A stretch of 36,309 nucleotides of DNA from an uncultured Alphaproteobacteria bacterium (GCA_902615845.1 CACMQS010000005.1:83711-120019); one strand, 5' to 3'. Counted from the stretch's first letter, positions 15,821 through 23,563 are shown. Notes: a model not told the origin generated them from the letters alone. Numbers and translations are program-made.

Positions 15821-16869
15821 AAAGAGACCGTTAAATTAAAAATATTTTCTAGAATAAATAAAACAATTAAAGAAATTAAAGCTGCAATTATAGGTAGCGT
15901 CATCCAACCCAAGGAAATTCTTCCTGCAATTGACCATTGAACCTCTTTTCCTCCTTTTAAAAGACCAATTCCAATTACGCCGCCAACAACAGCTTGGGAA
16001 CTTGATACTGGTACCAAAGGTATAGAGGGAAGATTTATAGATTGTAAAAAAGCACTTATACCCTGGGATGCAAATAAAAATAAAACAATAGAATGCGATA
16101 TAACAACAATAAATGCTGCCACTGGTGTCATTTTTAAGAGATCATTACCAACGGTAAACATAACTCTTTTCGAGTAAGTAAAAACACCAACAGCTATTGC
16201 TAAACCACCTAGAAGAAATAATTGTTCTTTTGAGGAAAAGACAAATAAATTTCCAATAGTAACATCAGTAAACGGTGATATAGGTACGAAGACACCCATT
16301 ACATTGGCAATATTGTTTGCACCTAAACTATAAGCACCAAAAGCACCCGCTAAAAGTAAAGCTGTTCTTGTATAGGCATCAAGTCTGAGAATATGTAACT
16401 TTCTATTGAGTATAACTCTTTTTGTAAAAGTAAATAAACCCATTGCAATAACTCCTGCAATAATAGGACAGAGTATCCATGTTCCTAAAATAGTAATTAA
16501 AACTTGAAGATTAGTTGAAGATCCCGTGTATAAATTCCAACCAACAATTGCTCCAACAATCGCTTGCGTTGTTGAAACAGGCAAGCCAACTTTAGTCATT
16601 AAATAAACAGATATTCCTGCAGCAACACATGCTGCAAAAGCACCAGGCAATGCATTAATAGCACCTAACTTTCCTAAGGTTTCTGTTGTACCTGCTCCGC
16701 TAATAATTGCACCTAGAATAACAAAGACACTACAAATTATTGCTGCACTTGTGAAACTAACCATTCGTGTTCCAACTGCAGTTCCAAAAACATTTGCTGC
16801 ATCATTGGCACCAAGTGACCAACCTAAAAAAAGACCACCAAATAAAAAAATTAGAATTGTAATTTCCAT
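15817..16869 (-). CDS. pit: PiT-family inorganic phosphate transporter
   Basis: 350 residues with about ten predicted membrane spans. The duplicated PiT signature is visible: GANDAANVFGTAVG near residue 21 and LGANNIANVMGVF near 182. Each is followed by its QAIVGA/QAVVGG partner (STTQAIVGAIVGW, SSSQAVVGGVIG). It moves metal-phosphate with protons or sodium across the inner membrane at lower affinity than Pst. It lies 6 nt downstream of the DUF47 gene, the common pit accessory pairing. Placement behind a Pho-box-like site would make this PiT phosphate-starvation-induced, as seen in some bacteria, rather than constitutive. Confidence 0.9.
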   Translation of the reverse strand: MEITILIFLFGGLFLGWSLGANDAANVFGTAVGTRMVSFTSAAIICSVFVILGAIISGAGTTETLGKLGAINALPGAFAACVAAGISVYLMTKVGLPVSTTQAIVGAIVGWNLYTGSSTNLQVLITILGTWILCPIIAGVIAMGLFTFTKRVILNRKLHILRLDAYTRTALLLAGAFGAYSLGANNIANVMGVFVPISPFTDVTIGNLFVFSSKEQLFLLGGLAIAVGVFTYSKRVMFTVGNDLLKMTPVAAFIVVISHSIVLFLFASQGISAFLQSINLPSIPLVPVSSSQAVVGGVIGIGLLKGGKEVQWSIAGRISLGWMTLPIIAALISLIVLFILENIFNLTVSF

Positions 16870-16875
16870 TGAAAA

Positions 16876-17538
16876 TTAAACGGAACGTTTAATAGCGTAA
16901 ATTTGAACCTCGTCAGCTATGTCTTCTGCTTGATCACAAATACGATCAATCTTTTCTACAAAATATCGAAGATGCATTTTTTGATCTAGAGGCAATTCAG
17001 AATCAAAAATTCTTCTTGCAAGTGAACTAAATTTTATATCAGATTCTTTTTCATAAAAAGTTACTTTATGAGCATTATCTCTAACAGATTTAATATCTCT
17101 AAAAAATGATCGGACAGTCAAACAAAGTGACTCAACACAATTTACAACAGTCTCTGTTAACTCAATAAGATCTTCATGAAATTCTTTTGGAAAATTAGGT
17201 TTTTGAATAGAGAAGTGATAGCAATTTCCTTGGTACATTCCAATTAATTCGTCGATGTGTTCTAGAAGTCGTAACACATCACTTCTTGCATCTGGGATTA
17301 GTGTTTCTTCATAAAGAGTATGCTCAACATCTTTTGTAATTTTGTCGGCCTTACTTTCCATTTCTTTAACTTTTTCAACCATTTCCTCAAATTTACCATT
17401 GGCGGAATGATTGAGATAAGTTGGAACTATCGATTTAAATACTAAGCCCACTTCAGAGACAATATCAACAAACACATCAATTTCTCTTTCAAGCTTTTTG
17501 GTATCACCAAATAATGATGCACTTTTTAATCCAAACAT
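16876..17538 (-). CDS. DUF47 / PhoU-like phosphate transport regulator (YkaA type)
   Basis: 220 residues, predicted all-helical with heptad-like stretches (MVEKVKEMESKADKITKDVEH) and the DUF47 signature ESKADKI and ...EKIDRICDQAEDIADEV near the C-terminus. The family resembles PhoU and is nearly always encoded beside a PiT transporter, whose activity it is thought to modulate. Here it precedes pit by 6 nt on the same strand. The ATG at 17538 gives MFGLKSASLFGDTKK. The upstream gap of 123 nt contains a Pho-box-like site in this direction and a second one facing the other way. Confidence 0.88.
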   Translation of the reverse strand: MFGLKSASLFGDTKKLEREIDVFVDIVSEVGLVFKSIVPTYLNHSANGKFEEMVEKVKEMESKADKITKDVEHTLYEETLIPDARSDVLRLLEHIDELIGMYQGNCYHFSIQKPNFPKEFHEDLIELTETVVNCVESLCLTVRSFFRDIKSVRDNAHKVTFYEKESDIKFSSLARRIFDSELPLDQKMHLRYFVEKIDRICDQAEDIADEVQIYAIKRSV

Positions 17539-17588
17539 GGCGTGCTTATAGAACTTTTCAAAAAAAAAGAAAGAAATGTTAAATTTTT

Positions 17589-17606
17589 GTTACAATTTGA
17601 TTAATA
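17589..17606 (-). promoter_or_regulatory. Putative Pho box upstream of DUF47-pit
   Basis: On the minus strand TATTAAT-CAAA-TTGTAAC, continuing AAAAATTTAA. The second half plus its downstream ten bases are identical to the phoB promoter site (TTGTAAC then AAAAATTTAA at 34340-34356), which argues for a conserved regulatory element rather than chance. It ends 50 nt before the DUF47 ATG. Confidence 0.5.
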
Positions 17607-17613
17607 TCTTTAT

Positions 17614-17631
17614 CTTTAAGTAAAGTGTAAT
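17614..17631 (+). promoter_or_regulatory. Putative Pho box upstream of the small membrane protein and arsC
   Basis: CTTTAAG-TAAA-GTGTAAT, a 7-4-7 repeat ending 30 nt before the ATG at 17662, with TATATA about 7 bp downstream as a possible -10 region. It faces away from the DUF47 site 8 nt to its left. Confidence 0.45.
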
Positions 17632-17661
17632 ATTCGCAATATATAGAATTTAGGAGAAGAT

Positions 17662-17889
17662 ATGACAGATTTATCAATTAATAGAATTAAGTGGTTTAGC
17701 ACCGCGTTAATTTTATCAGGAATATTATTAACCAATTTAAATGCGTATCCAATTAACATAATTATTCACGGTACAGGTGCTGTTGGTTGGTCAATTGTTG
17801 GTTATATGACAAAAGATAGAGCTCTGCTCACAAACTTTGGTTTACAACTCCCACTATTTATTTTTGGATATATTTATTTGCTAACATGA
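17662..17889 (+). CDS. Small three-span membrane protein of unknown function
   Basis: 75 residues, almost wholly hydrophobic, with segments at about 11-27, 32-48 and 55-73 able to cross the membrane. The gene has a clear AGGAG ribosome site 5 nt before the ATG. No family is recognised. Its stop overlaps the arsC start by 4 nt (ATGA), so the two products are made together. An arsenic- or phosphate-related membrane role is suggested by this coupling only; the protein is far too small for an ArsB or Acr3 pump. Confidence 0.7.
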   Translation: MTDLSINRIKWFSTALILSGILLTNLNAYPINIIIHGTGAVGWSIVGYMTKDRALLTNFGLQLPLFIFGYIYLLT

Positions 17890-18305
17890 AAAATAAAAAT
17901 ATTCTTTTTATGTGTGTTGCTAATTCAGCAAGAAGTCAAATGGCTGAAGGAATTGCAAAAAAATTATATCCTAATTGCATTATTCAAAGTGCAGGATCAG
18001 TGCCCAAAGAAGTTAATCCTAATGCTATCGAGGTTATGGGTGAAATCGATATTGATATATCAAAACATTATTCAAAAGATTTTGAAAGTTTAGACAACAA
18101 ATTTAGAGATGAATTAAATACCGTTTTTACGCTTTGTAAAGAAGAGGTATGTCCAGTTTTAAATTCCAAAGCTCAGATATTTTCAATACCATTTGATGAT
18201 CCGGCATCAGATCATTTTAGTTCAAACCAATTAGATAAATTTAGAGAAGTAAGAGATTCAATTTTTGATAAATTGAAAGAACTAAAAAATTTATTTGAGA
18301 ATTAA
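17886..18305 (+). CDS. arsC: Thioredoxin-coupled arsenate reductase (LMW-PTP fold)
   Basis: 139 residues. The phosphatase-like P-loop is CVANSARS (C10, R16), followed by QMAEG as in plasmid-pI258-type ArsC. Two more cysteines, C84 and C89 in FTLCKEEVCPVL, match the redox relay pair of that family, and D105 in FDDPASDH is the general acid. It reduces arsenate to arsenite in the cytoplasm using thioredoxin. Arsenate enters through phosphate transporters, so co-location with pit/pst under Pho-type control is logical. An aquaporin encoded at 25.0-25.7 kb could let arsenite out. The three cysteines make a plain tyrosine phosphatase less likely. A copy of its 3' end recurs at 21258-21320. Confidence 0.88.
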   Translation: MKNKNILFMCVANSARSQMAEGIAKKLYPNCIIQSAGSVPKEVNPNAIEVMGEIDIDISKHYSKDFESLDNKFRDELNTVFTLCKEEVCPVLNSKAQIFSIPFDDPASDHFSSNQLDKFREVRDSIFDKLKELKNLFEN

Positions 18306-18442
18306 TGAAGTTAAAAATTAATTAAATTTATAAAAATTTAATATTCCATTAATCTATCTGTAAACAATAAAATTTAAATGCTTCTTACCACTCACAGTAT
18401 TATTTCCTCCTGCTAATTACCAATAATTGTGAGTGGGATTAA
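18245..18442 (+). repeat. Direct repeat, copy A (arsC 3' end plus non-coding element)
   Basis: About 198 nt spanning the last 20 codons of arsC and the following non-coding DNA. It is repeated in the same orientation at 21258-21454. The two copies bracket the acyltransferase-plcP-agt block. Shared landmarks: AGAAGTAAGAGATTCAATTT, ACTAAAAAATTTATTTGA, TTTATAAAAATTTAATATTC, a Pho-box-like repeat and a 49-nt hairpin. Copy A keeps the intact arsC reading frame. Confidence 0.85.
18347..18364 (+). promoter_or_regulatory. Putative Pho box of small-RNA candidate A
   Basis: CATTAAT-CTAT-CTGTAAA, 7-4-7. In copy B the half-sites are TATTAAC and CTGTAAA while the 4-nt spacer has changed to ACGT: half-sites largely kept, spacer diverged. 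It ends 23 nt before the hairpin. Confidence 0.45.
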
Positions 18443-18455
18443 TTTTTTATTTCTC
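18365..18455 (+). ncRNA. Candidate small RNA A (hairpin with anti-Shine-Dalgarno loop)
   Basis: Between arsC and the acyltransferase there is no ORF but a hairpin at 18388-18436: stem CCACTCACA / TGTGAGTGG (9 perfect pairs), with a 31-nt loop containing TTTCCTCCTG. The stem is followed 7 nt later by TTTTTTATTT, a termination-like tail. A Pho-box-like site precedes it. The same structure recurs in copy B with a C-G-to-wobble-compatible change (CCACTCGCA). CCUCC in a loop resembles the anti-SD loops of alphaproteobacterial small RNAs that pair with ribosome sites. The ends given are estimates; the hairpin is certain, transcription is inferred. Confidence 0.45.
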
Positions 18456-18467
18456 CTTTTTCGAGTA

Positions 18468-18485
18468 CTTTAACAATTGTTTAAC
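18468..18485 (+). promoter_or_regulatory. Putative Pho box upstream of the acyltransferase
   Basis: CTTTAAC-AATT-GTTTAAC, a near-perfect 7-4-7 direct repeat ending 31 nt before the ATG at 18517. This would place the acyltransferase in the same regulon as plcP. Confidence 0.5.
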
Positions 18486-18516
18486 ATTATAAAATTAAGA
18501 ATTTAAAGTAAATTTT

Positions 18517-19359
18517 ATGAAAATTAATAAACCAGCGCTTACCTTTTCTAACTCCGAAGTTAATCCTGTTGGAAAGATTATTATTCAATTAACCGAATTG
18601 GGAACGGGTAAAATTAAGTTACGTAAGTTGTATGAGGATTATTTAAGAGAAAATTTACCTCCAGAGAATTTTTGGCATGATGCAATTGAAAGATTAGGTC
18701 TCCGTGTTCAGACACATTATCATTCTAAAAGTAATATTCCTAAAAATGGCAAACTTGTAGTAATCGCTAACCATGCATTTGGAATAGCTGATGGTCTTAC
18801 AATATGCTCTTTAATTAGTAAAATTAGACAAGATTACAAAATTATTACGCATAAAGTTTTACAAGGAGCAGATCTTATTAAGAATAAAATTATTCCTCTT
18901 GATTTTTCAAAAAATAGAAATGCTTTAATAAATAATATCGCTGCACGTAAAGAATGCGAAGAACACTTAAGAAATAATGGGGCACTAATCATTTTTCCAT
19001 CAGGATCAGTTTCAACGAAACCAAAATTAAAAAAAGGAATCAAAGCAATAGATCGTGAATGGAAACAATTTACTTCAAAAATAATAATGAAAACTCAATC
19101 ACCTGTCCTCCCAATTTTTTTTGAAGGACAAAATAGTGAACTTTTTCATGTTGCTGATAAAATTGGGCAAGTCTTTCGATATTCTTTAATGATATATGAA
19201 CTTAAAAGAAGAATGGGAAAAAAAATTGATGTTCATATTGGACAAAGAATACCCTTTGAAACCATAAAAGAAATTGGCAATCTTATTGAGATTACAAAAT
19301 TTTTAAGGAATAGCACTTATAGATTAGATCCAAGTAATAAAAACTCAATATTTAATTAA
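18517..19359 (+). CDS. PlsC-like lysophospholipid acyltransferase (hemolysin/OlsA-like subgroup)
   Basis: 280 residues. Acyltransferase motif I is NHAFGIADG near residue 86 (H and D in HX5D spacing, as in the putative-hemolysin subgroup that also includes acyltransferases of aminolipid synthesis). IIFPSGSVSTK near 158 is the substrate-binding motif III, and VLPIFFEGQNS near 200 is motif IV. It transfers an acyl chain from acyl-ACP or acyl-CoA to a lyso-lipid at the membrane face. It precedes plcP-agt and has its own Pho-box-like site, so a role in making a phosphorus-free membrane lipid under phosphate starvation is inferred. There is no OlsB-like N-acyltransferase beside it. Confidence 0.75.
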   Translation: MKINKPALTFSNSEVNPVGKIIIQLTELGTGKIKLRKLYEDYLRENLPPENFWHDAIERLGLRVQTHYHSKSNIPKNGKLVVIANHAFGIADGLTICSLISKIRQDYKIITHKVLQGADLIKNKIIPLDFSKNRNALINNIAARKECEEHLRNNGALIIFPSGSVSTKPKLKKGIKAIDREWKQFTSKIIMKTQSPVLPIFFEGQNSELFHVADKIGQVFRYSLMIYELKRRMGKKIDVHIGQRIPFETIKEIGNLIEITKFLRNSTYRLDPSNKNSIFN

Positions 19360-19382
19360 TACTTCTGTAAAAAAAAAAATTT

Positions 19383-19411
19383 AGTTAATGTTATTGAAAT
19401 AAAATTTTAAC
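19383..19411 (+). promoter_or_regulatory. Putative Pho box upstream of plcP copy 1
   Basis: TTGAAAT-AAAA-TTTTAAC (19394-19411), with a third partial half-site AGTTAAT (19383-19389) at the same 11-bp period. TATTAT about 10 bp downstream (19422-19427) is a good -10 candidate. ATG follows at 19439. The TTGAAAT-AAAA part is identical to the ugpC site. Confidence 0.52.
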
Positions 19412-19438
19412 AAATTCTTTCTATTATTTATTAATAAA

Positions 19439-20245
19439 ATGAAAGATCAGCAATCAGTTTCATATTATAGAACTATATGGATATCTGATCTTCATCTTGG
19501 AACAGAAAATAGCAAGAGTGAAATGCTTCTTGAATTTTTGAGATCAACAGATTCAAAATATTTATTTTTAGTTGGCGATATTATTGATGCATGGAGAATG
19601 AAAAAAAAAATTTATTGGCATCAAACTCATAATGACATTATCCAGAAGATTTTGCGTAAAGCAAGAAAAGGTACAAAAGTAATATTTATCCCAGGTAATC
19701 ATGACGAACTTGTGAAAAGTTACACAAGTTTTTCACTAGGGAATATATCAATAAAAAATAAGTTTACACACAAATTAGCTGATGGAAGAAATGCCCTTGT
19801 TTTACATGGTGATGAATTTGATGCAGTTATATTAAACGCTAAATGGCTGGCAAGTATTGGGTCATCTCTATACGAATTTATATTAAAGTTGAATAACTAT
19901 CTAAATTTTGTCAGAAGAAAACTAGGTCTATCTTATTGGTCATTATCTCAATTTCTCAAACATCAAACAAAAAGAGCCACGAATTTTATTTCTAACTTTG
20001 AGTTTGCCGTATCTGATAGTGCTAAAAGAGCAAATGCTGATGTTGTTGTGTGCGGCCATATTCATAAGCCCATTATAAAAAAATTAAATGGAGTTTTATA
20101 TTGCAATGATGGTGATTGGGTTGAGAGTTGTTCTGCGCTAGTGGAAAATAATGAGGGACAATTATCCCTTATTGACTGGTCAATTGAAAGAGAAAAAATT
20201 TTTCAACATAAACATAACAAACTAGCAGAAAGTGTATTAGTGTGA
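19439..20245 (+). CDS. plcP: PlcP-type metallophosphoesterase (phospholipase C of lipid remodelling), copy 1
   Basis: 268 residues, COG2908-like metallophosphatase. Motifs: D17 and H19 in SDLHLG, GDIID near 46, GNHDE near 86, HGDEFD near 121, GHIHKP near 208. It is coupled to a glycosyltransferase gene by a 4-nt overlap, the arrangement of plcP-agt in marine Alphaproteobacteria. There PlcP removes the head group of phosphatidyl-lipids to give diacylglycerol when phosphate is scarce. The related enzyme LpxH has the same fold, but the pairing with a SqdX/Agt-like glycosyltransferase and Pho-type promoter favour PlcP. A second copy, roughly two-thirds identical by eye, lies at 26685-27497. Confidence 0.83.
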   Translation: MKDQQSVSYYRTIWISDLHLGTENSKSEMLLEFLRSTDSKYLFLVGDIIDAWRMKKKIYWHQTHNDIIQKILRKARKGTKVIFIPGNHDELVKSYTSFSLGNISIKNKFTHKLADGRNALVLHGDEFDAVILNAKWLASIGSSLYEFILKLNNYLNFVRRKLGLSYWSLSQFLKHQTKRATNFISNFEFAVSDSAKRANADVVVCGHIHKPIIKKLNGVLYCNDGDWVESCSALVENNEGQLSLIDWSIEREKIFQHKHNKLAESVLV

Positions 20246-21237
20246 AAAAATTAGCGATCATTACCGATGCTTGGCTTCCCCAAGTTAATGGTGTGGTAAA
20301 TACATACCAACATATTAATCCATTTTTAAAACAAAAGTATCAAATTGAAGTACTCCACCCAATGATGTTTACTAATTTTAGTTATCCTTGGTATAAGGAA
20401 ATAAAAATAGCAATTAATACAAAAAAAATAACAGAAAAATTTTTTGGTGATTATGATCCAGATGTTATACATATTGCCACTGAAGGACCAGTTGGAATTG
20501 CGGGGAAAAAATTCTGTGAGAATAATAAGTTGAGATATACAACCTCTTTTCATACGAGATTTCCAGAATATATAGAGCAAAGAATAATGATACCAAAAAT
20601 AATTGGGTACTCTTTTTTAAAAAATTTTCATAAAAATGCATGTAATGTATTGGTTCCAACAATATCTATGCGTAACGAATTAACTAAATATCAATTTCAA
20701 AATCTTAAAATTTGGTCAAGGGGAGTTAATACTGAATTATTTAATCCTTTAAAAAGAAAAAAGGGAATGAAAAAGTATATTGTTTACATTGGTAGGGTTT
20801 CATTAGAAAAAAACATCGAAGCGTTTTTAGAAATAAGAACTAAGATGCATAAAATTGTTGTTGGAGATGGTCCAGAAAAGCAACGATTACAAAATAAATA
20901 TCCATATGTGTCTTTCGTTGGGATGAAAAAAGGTCAAGACCTAGCAAACTATTATGCAAATGCTGAAGCATTGGTATTCCCATCCAAAACAGATACATTT
21001 GGAAATGTAATTTTAGAGTCTTTAGCCTCTGGCACACCAGTGGCTGCGTACCCAGTAACAGGTCCTAAAGATATTTTAAAAAACTCATTAATTGATAGCC
21101 TTGATAATAATATTGAAAACTCACTTAATAAAGCCTTAAAGATTGATAGAAAAGATTGTAGAAAATTTGCAATGCAATTTACTTGGGATAAATGTGCAAA
21201 TCAATTTCTATCAAATGTTGTAAATGCAAAAAATTAA
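20242..21237 (+). CDS. agt: GT4-family glycosyltransferase, Agt-like (glycolipid synthesis), copy 1
   Basis: 331 residues, GT-B fold. N-terminal DAWLPQVNGVV (acceptor side), IATEGPVG near 77, YIGRVSLEKN near 179, VVGDGPEKQRL, and the GT4 EX7E region in FPSKTDTFGNVILESLASG near 249. GTG start overlapping the plcP stop. It resembles SqdX/Agt enzymes that put a sugar or uronic acid on diacylglycerol. PlcP supplies that acceptor, so the pair swaps phospholipids for glycolipids. Sugar donor not predictable. A paralogue lies at 25694-26695. Confidence 0.83.
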   Translation: MKKLAIITDAWLPQVNGVVNTYQHINPFLKQKYQIEVLHPMMFTNFSYPWYKEIKIAINTKKITEKFFGDYDPDVIHIATEGPVGIAGKKFCENNKLRYTTSFHTRFPEYIEQRIMIPKIIGYSFLKNFHKNACNVLVPTISMRNELTKYQFQNLKIWSRGVNTELFNPLKRKKGMKKYIVYIGRVSLEKNIEAFLEIRTKMHKIVVGDGPEKQRLQNKYPYVSFVGMKKGQDLANYYANAEALVFPSKTDTFGNVILESLASGTPVAAYPVTGPKDILKNSLIDSLDNNIENSLNKALKIDRKDCRKFAMQFTWDKCANQFLSNVVNAKN

Positions 21238-21257
21238 TTTTAAAATTATAGTTACTA

Positions 21258-21320
21258 AGAAGTAAGAGATTCAATTTTCAAAAATTGAAGGAACTAAAAA
21301 ATTTATTTGAAAACCAATAA
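21258..21320 (+). pseudogene. Remnant of the arsC 3' end
   Basis: The sequence from AGAAGTAAGAGATTC to TTTATTTGA matches codons near the arsC C-terminus (V-R-D-S-I-F onward) but has lost one base around 21278, which shifts the frame. No upstream arsC body is present; it follows the agt stop by 20 nt. It is the left part of repeat copy B. Confidence 0.75.
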
Positions 21321-21358
21321 ATTAAAAAATTAGTTTAATTTATAAAAATTTAATATTC

Positions 21359-21376
21359 TATTAACACGTCTGTAAA
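21359..21376 (+). promoter_or_regulatory. Putative Pho box of small-RNA candidate B
   Basis: TATTAAC-ACGT-CTGTAAA, the copy-B counterpart of 18347-18364. The spacer has diverged completely (CTAT versus ACGT) while 12 of 14 half-site bases are the same. Confidence 0.45.
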
Positions 21377-21460
21377 AAATAAAATTTAATTACATCTTAC
21401 CACTCGCAGTATTATTTCTTCCTGCTTATGTCCAATTATTGTGAGTGGGATTAAATTCCA
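21377..21460 (+). ncRNA. Candidate small RNA B (sibling of A)
   Basis: Hairpin at 21400-21448, the same 49-nt length as copy A: stem CCACTCGCA / TGTGAGTGG, where the one changed base still forms a G-U pair, and a loop with TTTCTTCCTG in place of TTTCCTCCTG. The T-tail after the stem is shorter (GATTAAATTCC), so termination is less convincing. The 226-nt gap between agt and the ppk1 end holds nothing else apart from the arsC remnant and Pho-box-like site. Ends are estimates. Confidence 0.38.
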
Positions 21461-21463
21461 TTT

Positions 21464-23563
21464 TCAAATTTTTAAATTAGACTTAGCTCTAGATTTGAGT
21501 TTTGCTGAACCCCTCCCAGACAAGCTTGGATTTTTGATAAAAAAATTGTGAGAGGAAAATTTTTTTTCTTTGCTTGATATTTCTTTTTTCTGATAATTGC
21601 CATTACTCAACATTTGCCAAGAATTTGTATTATCTGCCATACTGGCAATTAAGATCTGATTTAATATTTGTTCATGTACAGTTTCATTTTCAATAGGGAT
21701 GAATGTTTCAACCCGCCTATCTAGATTTCTTTGCATTAAATCGGCAGAAGAAATAAACAAGATATTTTTTCTATGAGGGAATTTATGACCGTTATAAAAA
21801 CAATATATTCTCGTATGTTCTAAAAAACGACCAATTATACTTTTAACAACTATATTTTCCGATAGATTTTCTTTACCAGGTATTAGAGAGCAAATTCCTC
21901 TTATCAACAATTCAATTTTTACATTTTTTTGAGATGCTTTATAAAATTCATCAATAATTTGTTTATCAACAAGAGAATTACACTTACATACTATTCCAGA
22001 TGGTTTATTTTTTCCAGCATTTGTAATTTCATTTCTAATTAGTTCATTTAATTTGTTTCTTGCAGTTATTGGAGAATATACTATTTTTTTTATTGTGGTT
22101 GGTTCTGAATAACTAGTTAAATAATTAAACATTTTTGCAGCATCATTTGTTAATGTTTTGTCGCAGGTGAAGTAAGATAAATCCATATAAACTCTTGCAT
22201 TTCTTGGGTGATAATTACCTGTTCCATAATGTGCGTAATTTACAACAGAATTCATTTGCTTCCTTGTTACAAGTGTAATTTTTGCATGAGTTTTCATATC
22301 AATATTGCCAAAAACAACTTGCGCTCCAGCTAATTCTAATTCTTTTGCCCATTTTAAGTTACGCTCTTCATCAAAACGTGCTTGCAACTCTATAATGACA
22401 GTTACTAATTTTCCTTTTTGTGCTGCTCTAACTAAACTTGCTTCTATTGGTGAGTCATCAGTAGTTCGGTATAAAGTATGTTTTATTGATAAGACTTTTG
22501 GGTCATCTGCAGCTTGATCAATAAACTGAGTCACTACTTCAAAAGATTCAAAAGGGTGATGAATAACAATATCTTTATTTGCTATAGCTTTAAAATAATC
22601 ATTTTTAAAATCTTTAATTCTTTCAGGAAATCGTACCTTAAATTTTGGAAAAAATAATTTTTTAAAATCTTTCAAAAAAATTGACTCTATACTCGAAAGA
22701 TTAACGGGTATTGGCAGTTTATATGTATTTACATCCTTATAGTTAAGTTTTTTATTTATGAATTTAATTAAGTGACTAGATATACTTTCATCAAAATCAA
22801 TTCTTATTACCTCTTGTCTTCTTCTCTCAAAAATAGCTTTTTGAAATACTAAAAATAAATCTTCTCCCTCACCACCTAATTCTAATTCACTATTCCTAAT
22901 TGGTCTAAAAACACCTTTATCCAAAACCCTATCACACTGGAAAATTTCTTTTAGAGAAATAAGTAGGGCTGTCTCCATAGATACAAAACGTGTTTTTTTA
23001 CCAGGTAATTTAATAAATTTTTCTAATCCCTCTGGCACTCTCAGTATTCCATAAAAAGTTTTTTTATTATTTATTAAACGACATACTAAGGTTGTTTCTT
23101 TATTTGGTATAAAAGGAAATGGGTGAGATGGATCAATAATAATTGGCGTTAAAACTCCCAAATTATTTTCTTCTAAATAATTTTTAATAAATGTTTTATC
23201 TTTTGTTTTCAGTGTTTTTTCTACATCTATATGGATTTTGTTTTCTGAAAGCTCTCTTAGTAAATCTATCCATATTGATTTTATATTTGAAATCATCTTC
23301 GATGTTTCTTTATCTATCAGCTTGAGTTGTTGTTGTGGTGTTAATCCATCAAAACTTTTATTTCGTGAAAATTTTTGAACATTCAATCCTGCTACTCTAA
23401 CCATAAAAAATTCATCTAAATTAGAGAATGCTATTGATAAAAATCTAACCCTTTCTAAAAGTGGAATTTTACTATCAGATGTCTGACTTAAGACTCTTTC
23501 ATTGAATTTTAGCCAAGACAATTCCCTGTTTGCATAGTTATAAGTGGTATTTTTTTTTAACAT
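21464..23563 (-). CDS. ppk1: Polyphosphate kinase 1
   Basis: 699 residues, full PPK1 length. N-terminal NRELSWLKFNERVL signature near residue 13, DPSHPFPF near 147, and IKHTLYRTTDDSPI near 358. The autophosphorylated-histidine region is GNIDMKTHAKITLVTRK, with the second conserved His in EHTRIYCFYNGHKFPHR. It makes polyphosphate reversibly from ATP. It lies downstream of the sixA-like gene (60-nt gap, same strand) and is divergent from ppx as a set, so synthesis and breakdown of polyphosphate are encoded together. The C-terminus is extended by a Lys/Ser-rich tail. Confidence 0.93.
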   Translation of the reverse strand: MLKKNTTYNYANRELSWLKFNERVLSQTSDSKIPLLERVRFLSIAFSNLDEFFMVRVAGLNVQKFSRNKSFDGLTPQQQLKLIDKETSKMISNIKSIWIDLLRELSENKIHIDVEKTLKTKDKTFIKNYLEENNLGVLTPIIIDPSHPFPFIPNKETTLVCRLINNKKTFYGILRVPEGLEKFIKLPGKKTRFVSMETALLISLKEIFQCDRVLDKGVFRPIRNSELELGGEGEDLFLVFQKAIFERRRQEVIRIDFDESISSHLIKFINKKLNYKDVNTYKLPIPVNLSSIESIFLKDFKKLFFPKFKVRFPERIKDFKNDYFKAIANKDIVIHHPFESFEVVTQFIDQAADDPKVLSIKHTLYRTTDDSPIEASLVRAAQKGKLVTVIIELQARFDEERNLKWAKELELAGAQVVFGNIDMKTHAKITLVTRKQMNSVVNYAHYGTGNYHPRNARVYMDLSYFTCDKTLTNDAAKMFNYLTSYSEPTTIKKIVYSPITARNKLNELIRNEITNAGKNKPSGIVCKCNSLVDKQIIDEFYKASQKNVKIELLIRGICSLIPGKENLSENIVVKSIIGRFLEHTRIYCFYNGHKFPHRKNILFISSADLMQRNLDRRVETFIPIENETVHEQILNQILIASMADNTNSWQMLSNGNYQKKEISSKEKKFSSHNFFIKNPSLSGRGSAKLKSRAKSNLKI

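Larger units (their letters stand above)
21258..21454 (+). repeat. Direct repeat, copy B
   Basis: About 197 nt matching 18245-18442 in the same orientation, diverged by scattered substitutions and small indels. It contains the frameshifted arsC tail, a Pho-box-like repeat and the hairpin element. It ends 10 nt before the convergent ppk1 stop. Confidence 0.85.

Noticed and set aside
18245-21454. Insertion sequence or transposon as the cause of the direct repeats
   Set aside because: No transposase ORF, terminal inverted repeats or target-site signature is present; the repeat contains an arsC tail, which points to recombination or duplication.
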